Positions 10,701 to 20,385 of a stretch of DNA of 64,000 nt are shown here, one piece after another. Below the pieces are notes generated by a model. The model made no database searches and was not told where the DNA came from. It worked only from the letters and a program-made list of their open reading frames with translations. Source of the stretch: Euleptes europaea (lineage: Eukaryota > Chordata > Lepidosauria > Squamata > Sphaerodactylidae); the NCBI RefSeq assembly GCF_029931775.1, contig NC_079312.1, forward strand, positions 9,679,821 through 9,743,820, written 5' to 3'. Both the position numbers and the translations under genes were made by a program. Position 1 is the stretch's first letter. Each line of letters starts with the position of its first letter.

Positions 10701-11838
10701 GAGAAGCACAAGGAACCAATGAGCCTCTGAGGGTGCTCAAAAAGCTGCTGACACGTTTCGGACTTCTCTGATACATGAAACCTGTTCTGTGAATGGTGGA
10801 GATTAAAAACGTGGCAGCATCTCTGCTGGATCAGACCAAAGGCCTCCATGAATTTGTCTAATCCCCTTTTCTTGGCATCACAATTATTGAACGCTGAGTG
10901 CCACAAGTTGCATGGAGGACCGTTTCTCTTTTTATCCTGACTCTCTACCCATCAAATTCACTGGGTGCTTCAATCCCATCCAGGTACAGTGAGTCCTTAC
11001 CGCATGAGAGGGCATCTTGGGCATACTCCTGGGACTGGGCCCATTGCCCTTCCTCTGAAGGGGCTCGTTCCGTCTCACAGAACTTAGCTTCCATCTTCAC
11101 AGATGGACCCCAACTCTGAAACAGCAGTGAGAGAGACGGGTAAGAGATGGAACGGAAGACACCAAGGAATGGATCCTGCCCCACTCCCAGACTGCACCTT
11201 TCTATCAGCAGACTAGGTAGGGTTTTCCTCCGACCCTGGGGAATTACCTGGATGGATAAGAAATTCCCTAGAAGAAGTGTCTGCTGAATCAGGTTGTTAA
11301 ACCTAAACCTTCCATTCGGATGATTAACGCTTGGACAAATATTGGACGGGGAAACTTTAAGGGAATGTCAGATATTGTTTCTTGAATTGGAATACCTGGA
11401 AAGAAAAGCCCTCACCTTTTCTGCCCGCCTCTTCTCCTCTGCCTGACTCAGGAGGAAACCTTCAGCCAGGGCCACTGCTTGGGAACTGGTCTCTGGCCCG
11501 CATCCTCTTATCCAGCACCGCATTTCCTGGGGCAGGATGGTCAGGAACTGCTCCAGGATCACCAGGTCTAGGATTTGCTTCTTGGTGTGTTTCTCTGGCT
11601 TTAGCCATTGTTTGCCAAGTAAATGGAGCTGGCTGCAAACCTCTCGGGGCCCATCGGCCTCCCAATAGCGGAACTGCCGGAAGCGTTGGCAATATACCTC
11701 TGAGTTCAGGGGCTCCTGATTCCGGATCTCTGGCACAGCTCTCTCCCAGAATTCGATGCCACTCCCAGCCTGGATGGGCAGGGGACCTTTCCTTGCTCTC
11801 TTGGAAGGTCCAGGTCCTTCCGGGTCCTGCCCTTCCAT
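2999..11838 (-). CDS. Gene A: SCAN-KRAB-C2H2 zinc-finger protein
   Basis: Six coding exons join in frame: 11838-11416, 11115-11001, 10532-10462, 10384-10258, 5402-4983 and 4794-2999 (2952 nt, 983 aa). Domains in order: SCAN about residues 45-130, linker 142-203, KRAB-A 204-246, a decayed finger segment with one C2H2 unit 246-386, then about 19 fingers, two of them degenerate. The start ATG at 11838 is fixed by an in-frame TAG just upstream. All introns are GT-AG. Likely a nuclear DNA-binding transcriptional repressor: SCAN mediates dimerisation and KRAB usually recruits TRIM28. Its head-to-head paralogue is gene B. Intron 4 carries a 3.8-kb L1 insertion. The C-terminus is shortened by a stop one finger early. 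Whether exon 5 is always included is unknown. The 5' UTR exons were not identified. Confidence 0.85.
4790..4800 (-). promoter_or_regulatory. NAGNAG tandem splice acceptor
   Basis: On the minus strand, TTCCAGCAGGG gives two AGs three bases apart, at 4796-4795 and 4793-4792. Either choice keeps frame after the phase-1 upstream exon, adding or dropping one alanine. Confidence 0.6.
4983..5402 (-). CDS. Gene A exon 5: decayed finger exon, possible cassette
   Basis: This is 420 nt, phase 1 at both ends: acceptor ATTGCAG, donor CCCAG|GTGAGG at 4982. It opens like a terminal C2H2 exon (polar spacer with QKQEGSH and DKPIPYQGG), then has only one good finger ([20 protein letters not shown]) ending exactly at the donor. 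If the donor is ignored the frame runs on to a TAA at 4845-4843. The intron to exon 6 would be 188 nt. Two readings are possible: a cassette exon, or an older terminal exon superseded by exon 6. Gene B has no counterpart that I can find. Confidence 0.6.
5734..5950 (-). repeat. tRNA-derived SINE
   Basis: Minus-strand reading shows the head TGTATTGGTTAAGAGTGG, a B-box-like GGATTTGATTC, the GGCCTTGGGCCAG and CCCCACCTACCTC body, and a tail containing GGCATAAAAGCC. Several related copies lie in this window. Confidence 0.75.
6465..10224 (-). mobile_element. 5'-truncated L1 LINE in gene A intron 4
   Basis: The insertion is bounded by a perfect 16-bp target duplication TAATGGCAGCAATTTG (6449-6464 and 10225-10240), with a T-rich left end that is the antisense A tail. 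Minus-strand ORF2 begins inside the endonuclease (SDHNAI), continues through a long spacer, then reverse transcriptase [34 protein letters not shown] and KAYADDLV. The frame changes near 8900 and further stops follow toward the 3' end, so it is dead. A tRNA-type SINE lies inside at about 7451-7673. Gene B's matching intron lacks the insertion. Confidence 0.93.
7451..7673 (+). repeat. tRNA-Ala-like SINE inside the L1
   Basis: The head reads GTGGCTCAGTGGTAGAGCAT with a CTTGGCATGC anticodon-arm remnant and B box GGTTCAATCCC. The tail has TCTGATTCAGTATAAGGCAG. It interrupts L1 sequence on the opposite strand, so it is younger than the L1. Confidence 0.85.
10258..10384 (-). CDS. Gene A exon 4: KRAB-A box
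   Basis: A 127-nt exon, the usual size of a KRAB-A exon, entering in phase 0 after TTTCAG and leaving in phase 1 at a GTAAGG donor. It reads [20 protein letters not shown], then [16 protein letters not shown] and GSMAFLG. The FEEV, EEW-like, LLD, LY and VMLENY positions of KRAB-A are present. Known role: binding of the TRIM28 co-repressor. No KRAB-B box is seen. Confidence 0.92.
10462..10532 (-). CDS. Gene A exon 3: 71-nt linker
   Basis: Phase 1 to phase 0 exon between a CTTGCAG acceptor and a GTAGGC donor. It encodes [19 protein letters not shown] plus ALPDL. It matches the gene B 71-nt exon, which encodes VDEEMVLIHRLCKEVEMAA plus APPVQ, in length and phase. This supports a real exon although it is too short to stand out alone. 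Confidence 0.75.
10805..10890 (+). repeat. Fragment of the 'GGATCAGACC' interspersed repeat
   Basis: Contains CTGCTGGATCAGACCAAAGG and TGAATTTGTCTAATCCCC, parts of a dispersed repeat also present near 13.9, 28.1, 44.85 and 63.3 kb. I do not know its formal family. Confidence 0.5.
11001..11115 (-). CDS. Gene A exon 2: linker
   Basis: A 115-nt exon, phase 0 in and phase 1 out, bounded by TTTCAG at 11121-11116 and a GTAAGG donor at 11000. It encodes [19 protein letters not shown] followed by an acidic/Gln-rich stretch ending DALSC. The same length, phase and motif (WGPSVK-EA-FCE) occur in gene B. No known domain. Confidence 0.85.
11416..11838 (-). CDS. Gene A exon 1: SCAN domain
   Basis: This is 423 nt, 141 codons, ending in phase 0 at a GTGAGG donor (11415). 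The SCAN core starts near residue 45 ([19 protein letters not shown]) and runs through [15 protein letters not shown] and [20 protein letters not shown] three codons before the GAG-AAG-CGG run precedes the ATG in frame, so translation cannot start further upstream in this exon. Gene B has an exon of identical length. Confidence 0.9.
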
Positions 11839-12384
11839 CTCCTTCCGCTTCTATCGGGTCGCTTCCAACTGTGAAAAGGTCCCTTTACTCACTTGGCTAT
11901 GAAGAGAGGATTCTCCCTGTGGGGAAGGGGGGAGAGACAGATAGCAACATGACAGAAGGAAAACAAAAGAGAATGGAGACACAAGATGAATCAGAACGAA
12001 AGTGCCACTTGTGGTTTGTAATATCATTTTGTTATGTGACATACCAAGCTTTTTTAGAGATGCCTGTTAGGTTCTCTGGGAAAGTTAAATGCCCCTGGCT
12101 CTTTAAAGATGCTATAAGCTTGTGTCTGATTACTTTGCACCAATCCGTCCTCACGGTTTTGGGGATGAGAAGAAAACTCAGGCGATCTAAAGCAAGCTCA
12201 CCTGAAGCAATCCAAAGCAGGCCCACCCATAATCCTCCTATTCAATAGGGCTCATTCCCAGCAAAATGGTTTTAGGGCTGCACTGAACATCTGTGTTCCT
12301 GTAGCATGTTCCCTGTTTCTCTAAACAACATGCCAGCGAGACTGCTCCCTATTACTCCTTTATGATTCTGCCCAATCGGAGAGG

Positions 12385-14465
12385 GTTGCCATCACCTGCT
12401 CAGGGGATTCCTGGATCTTTCGGGACAGAGTCCGTTTCACTGAGGAACCACTCTGTTAGAAAATTCTTCCTAACGTCTAGACGGAAACTCTTTTGATTTA
12501 ATTTAAATACATTGGTTCTGGTCCGACCTTCTGCGGCAACAGAAAACAACTCGGCACCCTCCTCTATGTGACAGCCCTTCAAGTACTTGAAGATGGTTAT
12601 CATATCCCCTCTCAGTCTTCTCCTCTTCAGGCTAAACATACCCAGCTCCTTCAACCTTTCCTCATAGGATTTGGTCTCCAGACCCCTCACCATCTTTGTT
12701 ACACTCCTCTGGACACGTTCCAGCTTGTCTACATCTTTCTTAAATTCCAGTGGCCAAAACTGAACACAGAACTCTAGGTTAGGTCTAAGCAGAGCAGAGT
12801 AAAGCGATACCAGCACTTCTCGTGATCTGGACACTATACTTCTGTTGATATAGCCCAAGATCGCATTTGCCTTTTTAGCTACTGCATCACACTGCTGACT
12901 CATGTTCAGTGTTTGGTCTACTAAGACCCTAAGATCCTTTTCACACATACTACTGCTAAGAAAAGTCTCCCCCATCCTATAATTATGCATTTGATTTTTT
13001 TACCTAAATGTAGAACTTTACATTTACCTTTGTTGAAGTGTGTTTTGTTAGTTTTAGCCCAGTTCTCCAGCCTGTCAAGATCATCTTGTATCCTGGCTCT
13101 GTCTTCGACCATATTTTCTACTCTCCAATTTAGTATCATCTACAAATGTAATAAGCATCCTCTCTGTTCCTTCATCCAAATCATTTATAAAGATGTTGAA
13201 CAACACAGGGCCCAAGACAGATCCCAGAGGAACTCCACTAGTCACTTCTCTCCAAGTGGTTGAGGAACCACTAACTAGCACTCTTTGGGTACAATCTGTC
13301 AAGCAGTTACAGATCCACCTAACTGTAATAGGATCTAAACCACATTTTCCCAATTTGTCAACTAGAATACTATGTGGAACCTTATCAAAAGCCTTACTGA
13401 AATCAAGATAAACTATGTCTACAGCATTCCCCTGATCCAGCAAGGTAGTAACTTTCTCAAAAAAGGAGATTAGATTAGTCTGACATGACTTGTTCTTGAG
13501 AAACCCGTGCTGGCTCTTAGTGATCAGATCCATCCTTTGTAAATGCTCAAGGACTGACGGTTTGATGATGTGTTCGAAAAACTTTCCTGGTATAGACGTC
13601 AAGCTGATGGGTCGGTATTTACCTGGATCCTCCTTTTTCCCCCTTCTTGAAGATGGGGACAACAATTGCCCGCCTCCAATCTTCTGGCACCTCACCTGTT
13701 CTCTGAGACTTTCCAAAAATAATGGACAGAGGCTCAGAAATTACATTTGAAAGTTCTTTAAGTACCATTGGATGCAATTCATCTGGCCCAGAGGACTTTG
13801 TTTCATTTAGAGAGAGTTTGTGCACTGCCCCAATGCCAATCGTAGGATGCAAATCCCTTCCCTCATCACGTGTTCTATTTATAAGAACATAAGACAGGCC
13901 CTGCTGGATCAGACCAAGGCCCATCAAGTCCAGCAGTCTGTTCACACAGTGGCCCATCAGGTGCCTCTAGGAAGCCCCCAAACAAGACGACTGCAGCAGC
14001 ATTGTCCTGCCTGTGTTCCACCGCCCCCAAAATAATAGGCATGCTCCTCTGATACTAGAGAGAATAGGTATGCAGCATGACTAGTATCCATTCTAATAGC
14101 CATGAATACCCCTCTCCTCCATAAATATGTCCACTCCCCTCTTAAAGCCCTCCATGTCATGCCACGTTGAGCACCGCTTCCCTCGCAAGAAAAGACTGAG
14201 GAAAAGTAGGAATTGAGGAGTTCTGCCCTCTTTTCATCTCCTGTTACAATTTCACTTTCCGGTCCCCTCAATGGGGTTATCTTGTCCTTGTTCTTACTCT
14301 GTACATAGGAAAAGGACGCCTTTTTGTTGTATTTAGCATCTCTCGCTAGCCTAGCTCATACTGAGCTTTAGCTTTCCTAACACTCTCCCTACAAGCACTA
14401 GTTATTTGTTTGCATTCCGCTTTGGCTATAAGGCCCTCCTTCCACTTCTTAAATGAGTCTTTTTT
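12385..14465 (-). mobile_element. CR1 LINE, long fragment
   Basis: Minus-strand reading runs from a region with EIVTGDEKRAELLNSYFSSV through [64 protein letters not shown] and FVDDTKL to the CR1 C-terminal block CVQFWPLEFKKDVDKLERVQ. Several frame breaks are present, and FADD has become FVDD. The 'GGATCAGACC' repeat interrupts it at about 13876-14160. Confidence 0.87.
13876..14160 (+). repeat. 'AACATAAG...GGATCAGACC' repeat inside CR1
   Basis: Begins ATAAGAACATAAGACAGG and continues CTGCTGGATCAGACC, CAGTCTGTTCACACAGTGG, GACTGCAGCAGCATTGTCC and ATAATAGGCATGCTCCTC. CR1 reading resumes on the other side, so this is a later insertion. Confidence 0.65.
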
Positions 14466-16193
14466 TCTTTTCTTTTTTTTGGGGGGGGATATTATTATAC
14501 CGCCCTGTCATAGTTGGCCTTTGTGAAAACAATGAACTAGATGAAAAAAAGTCTTATTTTGAATTCCCCATGCATTCCCTGCTCCCTTGAGGCCAGAAAT
14601 GTTTCCCCTCTTTTAAAACTCAAATACTAGGAAAGCAGCTAGGCGCAATACATTAAAAACAGAAGTAGTAACATTCATTAGAAATCATTCTGCTAATGGT
14701 TGGGGCACTTTAGGATTAAAAATTTAATTATATATATATATATATATTTAATTATTTTATGTAGAAGTAATGAAAAACAGACACATAAGCACAAAACATG
14801 AGCTGTGGAAAAACATACAAATTTCTAATTAACTCTATTAAAGAGAATTCTCTGAATTCCATAATAACAACAACTCACAATGAGTCTTTTTTATTTCTCA
14901 ACTCTTTAAAAAGTGGTTTAAAAAATATCCAAAGTGGTTTAAAAAATATCCATTGCAAACATTCACAACCACTATCACTGTACAGACTAATAGCCAATTA
15001 ATAACATTAACACAGCTCCCCTTCCAGCAATCAGTATAAGAAATTCTCATACCTAGAATACTAATGGGCAGTTTTATAATAGAAATCAAATCAAATCAAT
15101 AAATAAAAATACATTTAAAGGGCTGAAGTCCTTCGGAGGTAAGCTACCTGCAACTTCAGGCCCTCCAATCACTCTGGGAAGATTGCGCCTTTTTTCCCTT
15201 CTGTAAAGTACCCAAGTTGTTAGCCCCATCCCCGTGGACTCAGGGTTACACAAAGCGCATAGCGGTCTCTTCCCCCTTTGCCACAAAGCATCCTTGGTGT
15301 ATATGTGTGTGGGGGGGGTCAGTCTCTGGAGTGGGGAGTTGAAGTCAGGGGGTGCCCACTGTCTCCGTGTCCCTTCCGTGCCCATTAAATAATGCTCAAC
15401 TGATTTCCATCTCCCCTAGCTCCTGGAGCGTGAGAAGCATGCTCAGGCCTCACTGCTGGGGTGCTTTGGGGTGGGGGGAGGATCCTTTTCTTTCAATTCC
15501 CAAACTCTTCTGCATACCTAGGTAGCCACCCCCCCCAACCCACATCCTGTTGGTTGCCCTACAGAGAGGAAATTGACCAAAAAGATTATAGATTATAGAA
15601 ATACAATACCAGACCTCAGTTGCATGAAAAAGAGGAGTGGGTAAAAGAGTTTAAACGGGTCCTCAGAAGATCATATGATTTTTACACTGAAAGAAAAGAA
15701 AACCACTGTCATGTTGTAGATCATGTCTTAGCCACAGGCAGCACCACAACAATCACACATTCACTGCTGCAAGGTGCTGCCAAACAAAGCAGGAATCCTC
15801 CGGATCAATATTTTCGAAATCAAAATGCAAAATGAGAATGCTTCTATTAATCCTTTCCAGCCCAAAATGCCTCCACATCGAATCTGGATCACTCTCCCTT
15901 TTTCAAAAAACATATATTTTTATTAACGCTTTAAACATTACAAACACTTAACATACACGAACAGATTAGGCTTCTTCCAAGGAACTCAGTTAACAATTCT
16001 AAATAACACTGTAGGTAAGCAATACACTAATTTATATTATCATTTCTACTTGGTGATACAGTGTTCTAGCTTCTCTTTCATAGAGGCCCTCTGTTCTTTC
16101 ACGCTGCCGATCTTCTGATTCATCCAAATTCTAGCCTTACAAACCATATCTAATACTTCTGCTTTAATCTTATTTATCCTGCTTTAATCTTAT
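14466..16193. other. Repeat-poor gap, no gene recognised
   Basis: Holds a poly-T/poly-G run near 14462-14490, a TA tract at about 14730-14750, and a 20-bp tandem duplication at 16161-16200. I see no exon or known domain in 14.5-16.2 kb. The open frame at 15.6-15.8 kb matches nothing I know. Confidence 0.4.
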
Positions 16194-16206
16194 TTATCCT
16201 CCTACT

Positions 16207-16302
16207 GGTATCTGAAGAAGTGAGCGGTGGCTCACGAAAGCTCATACCCTGCCAGGAAATATTCTTGTTAAGTCTTTAAGGTGCTACTGGACCCTTTTCT
16301 AC
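16207..16302 (+). mobile_element. Fold-back retroposon family 2, short copy with hammerhead-like motif
   Basis: A 96-bp insertion flanked by a perfect 13-bp duplication TTATCCTCCTACT (16194-16206 and 16303-16315). It starts with a complete hammerhead-like fold: 5' stem I GGTAT (16207-16211), CTGAAGA (16212-16218), one spacer base, stem II GTGAGC/GCTCAC with a 4-nt loop (16220-16235), GAAA (16236-16239), then GCTC and the 3' stem I ATACC (16244-16248). Stem I pairs 5/5 and stem II 6/6. The rest is the family 2 end ending CTACTGGACCCTTTTC. Confidence 0.8.
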
Positions 16303-16349
16303 TTATCCTCCTACTATGAGACTACTATAAATCCTCTCCACATTTACTA

Positions 16350-17388
16350 GAATCTGGATCACTCGCCAGCTCTTTGCAATGCGGGGAAGGGGCTGCATCT
16401 CCCCCCCCCAATTCCTTATGCAGAGAGGAGGGAGGAAAGAGGAGAACCAGACGGTGCAGCCCACCCACCCACCTACCCAGGCTTTTTTTGGGGGGGGTCT
16501 CCCTCCCTCTTCTGGATCGGGGCCCACCTACCTCTGACCTCGCTCCCTCTCCCCCACCCTTGAGTTCCCCCCAACCCTTGATGGAACTGGCTGAAATGGC
16601 AAAACTAACTGCATTAATAAAAGAAAACACTGAATTTATGGGAGAATGGGAGGCATGGGTAACATACTGTGTCACTGTATTTAAATTGGGAAACATTAAG
16701 GGATATGGGTTGATCTAATTCAAAATGTAGTAATTAAGTTACCAAAGTTAAAGTTTAGATTTTAAGAGAACGATAACTATGGCTTGTTATAATGAATCAG
16801 ACTTTGAATACAAAGAGAGAAACAAGGATATTAAATGGGCAGAGGGGGGGAGAGGGGAAGTCAACGATATGCATTTGTTTAGAGATCAGATAGAAAATGT
16901 TTCAATCATAGACTATATGGATTGAATGATATAATAGAATGGGACTACTTTGAAAAATAATAATAATTTAAAAAAATAATTAAAAAAAAAAGGGTTCCCC
17001 CCAACCCTGACCCGGGATTCCCCTGGACTCACTGGGAAGGAGGAGCTGCTGCATCCGCAGGACAAAGGACGCCGCGTTCCCACGTGCGGACTCCGGGGGA
17101 AGGAGGAAGCTGCTCCTCCAGGGCTTTAGACTCGGCGGCCTTAGTTTCTGTGGGGCGGAGACAGCCAGCAGAGGCCACCCTCCAACCAAGCTTTGCCCCT
17201 CTGTGGGGGTGGAGGGGTGCGTGCAAAGCACAGGCTTGTCTCCCTCGCCTTTCTCTCTGCAAGACGGTTTTGCATTTGCTTGGGGAGTGGGGGGGAGAAA
17301 GATAAGGAGGTGCTGGGAGGCCAGAGGCATTTGGGGAAGGGGCAGATTCCACCCCCCTGCCAGCCTTGAATTACCTCTGGGGAGATGT
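16350..17388. other. GC-rich tract between genes A and B, split by an L1
   Basis: GC- and CpG-rich sequence at 16370-16578 continues at 17009-17388 once the L1 3' fragment is set aside. Similar GC-rich sequence resumes at 17940-18130 beyond a second retroposon. Its position between two head-to-head genes makes it a candidate promoter region. No splice-supported exon was found in it. Confidence 0.4.
16579..16993 (+). mobile_element. L1 LINE 3' fragment
   Basis: The insertion has a perfect 15-bp target duplication GTTCCCCCCAACCCT (16564-16578 and 16994-17008) and an A-rich 3' end. The start still encodes the L1 ORF2 C-terminus (LMELAEMAKLTALIKENTEF, GEWEAWVTYC) before a stop. It is extremely 5'-truncated. 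Confidence 0.88.
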
Positions 17389-17932
17389 AGAAAAGGGCAA
17401 GGGTCCAGTAGCACCTTAAAGACTAACAACAAAATTTTCTGGCAGGGTAGGAGCTTTGGTGAGCCACAGCTCACTTCTTCGGATACAGCTAGAAAGTGAA
17501 TCCATCTGTCTTTAAGTAAAGGAGAGTGAATTCAGACAAGCATTAGTATGTCAATGTTAGCAGTATGTCAATGTGAATAGCAGGCGTGATGGGATGAGGT
17601 GTGGTCTGCAGAAGAGTCTGTGATGTCCAGGGGAGAGATGGGTGTGGAGAAATCAGCATTGGTAATGAGCCATGAATGCACGGTCTTTATTCAGCCCAGG
17701 TCAATGCATTGTCTTTATTGGTTCTTGTAGGTTATCTGGGCTGTGTGACCGTGGTCTTGGTATTTTCTTTCCTGACGTTTCGCCCGCAGCTGTGGCCGGC
17801 ATCTTCAGAGGAGTCACACTGAAGGACAGTGTCTCTCAGTGTCAAGTGTGTAGGAAGAGTAATATATAGTCAGAAAGGGGTTGGTTTTGAGCAGAAGCAT
17901 TGTCTTTAGTTTGAATATCAAACATCTCTAGT
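17389..17932 (-). mobile_element. Fold-back retroposon family 2, with nested family 1
   Basis: Minus-strand sequence matches the 37.3-kb family 2 copy: ATTCAAACTAAAG, CCTGGGCTGAATAAAGACC, CTCTCCCCTGGACATC and AAGACAGATGGATTCAC, then the end with CTTTAAGGTGCTACTGGAC. A short duplication GAGATGT flanks it. The hammerhead-like core is degraded here (CCGAAGA, CAAA). The family 1 copy at 17718-17896 lies inside. Confidence 0.75.
17718..17896 (-). mobile_element. Fold-back retroposon family 1, single arm, nested
   Basis: Flanked by a perfect 12-bp duplication GCATTGTCTTTA (17706-17717 and 17897-17908). On the minus strand it carries a hammerhead-like core: stem I TCCT/AGGA (17812-17809 with 17773-17770), CTGAAGA (17808-17802), stem II 5 of 6 pairs, GAAA (17781-17778). 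The 33-nt tail seen in other copies is absent. Confidence 0.8.
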
Positions 17933-18225
17933 GAGATGTTGCCCCTTCTTTCTTCCCCTCCCCCTGGAAGCCCCCTCCCCAAGCAGGATCCAGCCCCCCC
18001 GTTCCCCCTCCCCCCGCACAGATTCACCAGGCTTCTTGGAGCCCCAGAGGAGGGGGGGGCTGGCAGCAGAGGCCCCTTTCTGCTTCGGGACTCCAGATGG
18101 GAAGCCTCCTCCCCACACATTAGACCCAGCCAGAGATGGTCTGATTGGGAGGCTGGTGGAAATAGAGCTGAGACACTAGAAAGATCGATGAGGACTCTTG
18201 GTCTGTTTGTGTGTGTATGTGTGTG

Positions 18226-18955
18226 TTAAGTGCCGTCAAGTCGCTTCCGACTCATGGCGACCCTATGAATCAATGTCCTCCAAAGTGCCCTGTCCTGAAC
18301 AGCCTTGCTCAGATCTTGCAAATTGAAGGCTGTGGCTTCCTTTATAGAGTCAATCCATCTCTTGGCGGGTCTTCCTCTTTTCCTGCTGCCTTCAACTTTT
18401 CCTAGCATGATTGTCTTTTCCAGTGACTCTTGTCTTCTCATAATATGTTCAAAGTACGACAGCCTCAGTTTAGTCATTTTAGCTTCTAGGATCAGTTCAG
18501 GCTTGATTTGATCTAAAACCCACTGATTTGTTTTTTGGGCGGTCCAGGGTATCTGTAACACTCTCCTCCAATGCCACATTTCAAAGGAATCTGCTTTCTT
18601 CCTAACAGCTTTCTTCATTGTCCAGCTCTCGCACCCATACATAGTAGTAGGGAATACGATGGCATGAATTAATCTAGTCTTGGTGGCCAGTGACACATCC
18701 TTACACTTCAAAATCTTTTCTAGCTCCTTCATGGCTGCCCTTCCCAGTCTCAATCGCCTTCTGATTTCTTGGCTGCAGTCTCCCTTTTGGTTGATGATGC
18801 AGCCAAGGAATAGAAAGTCTTGAACAATTTCAATTTCCTCATCGTCAACCTTAAAGTTGTGTAATTCTCCTGTAGTCGTTACTTTTGTCTTCTTGATGTT
18901 CAGCTGCAGTCCTGCCTTGGCACTTTCTCTTTTAACTTTCAGCAGTAGTTTGGAA
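18226..18955 (-). mobile_element. BovB (RTE) LINE 3' part
   Basis: Minus strand encodes the BovB ORF2 C-terminus: [30 protein letters not shown]-type block, [40 protein letters not shown] and HRVAMSRKRLDGT, followed by the typical end GGCGACTTGACGGCACTTA-like sequence. Upstream protein is lost or broken. Confidence 0.9.
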
Positions 18956-19259
18956 TTTCCTGCATTGTGCAGGGGGTTGGACTAGATGACCTGGTGGTCC
19001 CTTCCAACTCTGTGGCCATTTATGCATGGAAGGTTTTGCCTTGGACTTGCCACTCTCTAGATGCACATCTCCCCCCATCTGAATTCTCAAAACTCAACAA
19101 TAAGCCCCTGTGCAGAATTCTGAGAATTCGGATGGGGGGAAATGTGCATCTAGAAAGCAGAAACACCGGGGCAAAATCTCCCATGCATAAATGACCTATG
19201 ATTCTATGATCAGCGTGGGATACCCCTGTAACGCAACCCTGTGCTGAGTTACTCCAGAG
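18956..19259 (+). repeat. CR1 3' end split by a palindromic element
   Basis: CR1 tail sequence (GGGGGTTGGACTAGATGACC, CCTTCCAACTCT) ends near 19016. A palindromic insert of about 180 bp follows, with arms TTTATGCATGG / CCATGCATAAA and AGATGCACAT / ATGTGCATCT, then CTATGATTCTATG, a CR1 3' terminus. The insert looks like a non-autonomous inverted-repeat transposon. The target duplication is unclear. Confidence 0.55.
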
Positions 19260-19882
19260 CAGGGCCATATTTAGGTTTGATGAGGCCCTAACCTATTGAA
19301 GGTAATGGGGCCCTTTATATGTCCAGCTGTCCTTTGTCAACAACAAATTGTCACTGTTTTTTTGTGTTGAATATCTGCTATATGGTAATGTATGGACCTA
19401 ATAGGTATCTAAAGCCATTTGCACATAACAAAATATGTATTTTATCAAAGTAATTGTTGAACTGAAATACAATTAAGAAGAAGTTTATTAATAGAGAAAT
19501 AATTACGAAGCTCTAACTTAAAATGATTTTTTTATTCATAACAAACTTAATAATGCAAACACATTGGCATTTGGCGAAAACAAAAGTTCCTTTAGAAACA
19601 AATTACAAAGACTCATAATCTAGTCTCTAGAAACTTGCTATAACGTGAAATAACAATAGGTGTAACTATATGATGCAAACTACTAATTATTACAAACAGC
19701 TTTGTTAATGTGAAATTAAGTAGTCCACACTGTTCATTGGGACAGCAGACCTTTGTACCCTGTTACACTTAGCGAGTGTAAAAGATGGTACATCCAGTGT
19801 TTTTTTTTCCTTTAAATTTTTTGGGGGCCCCCAAGAGAGTGGGGCCCTTAGCTTGTTTAGTTTATACCTAAATCCGGCACTG
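19260..19882. mobile_element. Non-autonomous hAT-type DNA transposon
   Basis: A 623-bp element flanked by a perfect 8-bp duplication CTCCAGAG (19252-19259 and 19883-19890). Terminal inverted repeats are CAGGGCCATATTTAGG on the left and CAGTGCCGGATTTAGG, inverted, on the right. The interior is AT-rich with no transposase frame. The 8-bp duplication and CAG ends fit the hAT superfamily. Confidence 0.88.
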
Positions 19883-20385
19883 CTCCAGAGCAGCCCTATT
19901 GAGCTGCACGGGGCGTCTCGGAAAGCCCGGGTCTGGGCGCTGCTCCTCGTGGAAAGAGCAGGGAGCGTTTTTTTCCATGCATCTGCAGCACAGAAAGGGT
20001 TAAACCGACGGAGCTGTTTGCTGGAGAGGCCGAGCATTGGGGGGGGGGGAGAGAAAGGCTCTCTTCCGGTGCTGGGGGGTGGGGGAGGCTTTGCTGCTGA
20101 ATGGGGGGAAAGAGACCAGGAAGGGCTTCCAATAGGCAACAGCAGGGAAAAGCCTTGCAGCCGGATCCTAGGAAGGTTTGCTCACAAGTAAGACTTGGAA
20201 GAGAGAAATAATGCTACCGTGTACATTTTTTAGTGTTGGGGTTTCACATTATTTTGCAATGTGATTTGCTTATGTATGTTTTAATTGACGCTGATTGATT
20301 GATTGATTGATTGATTGCCTGCCTTTCTCCTTGGGACTCAAGGCAGACTTCACAGAGTCCGTGCAATCAACAGGCATGACATGCA
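19883..20385. other. GC-rich stretch and TGAT microsatellite
   Basis: 19900-20165 is GC-rich with G runs. A (TGAT)n tract at about 20293-20317 is followed by a segment that starts GCCTGCCTTTCTCCTTGGGA and recurs at 21016. No gene recognised. Confidence 0.4.

Noticed and set aside
11382-12248. 288-codon plus-strand frame opposite the gene A SCAN exon
   Set aside because: It is antisense to a conserved SCAN exon with good splice sites. The plus reading is low-complexity and unsupported.
15620-15835. 71-codon plus frame at 15.6 kb
   Set aside because: No domain, no splice context and no paralogue in the window.
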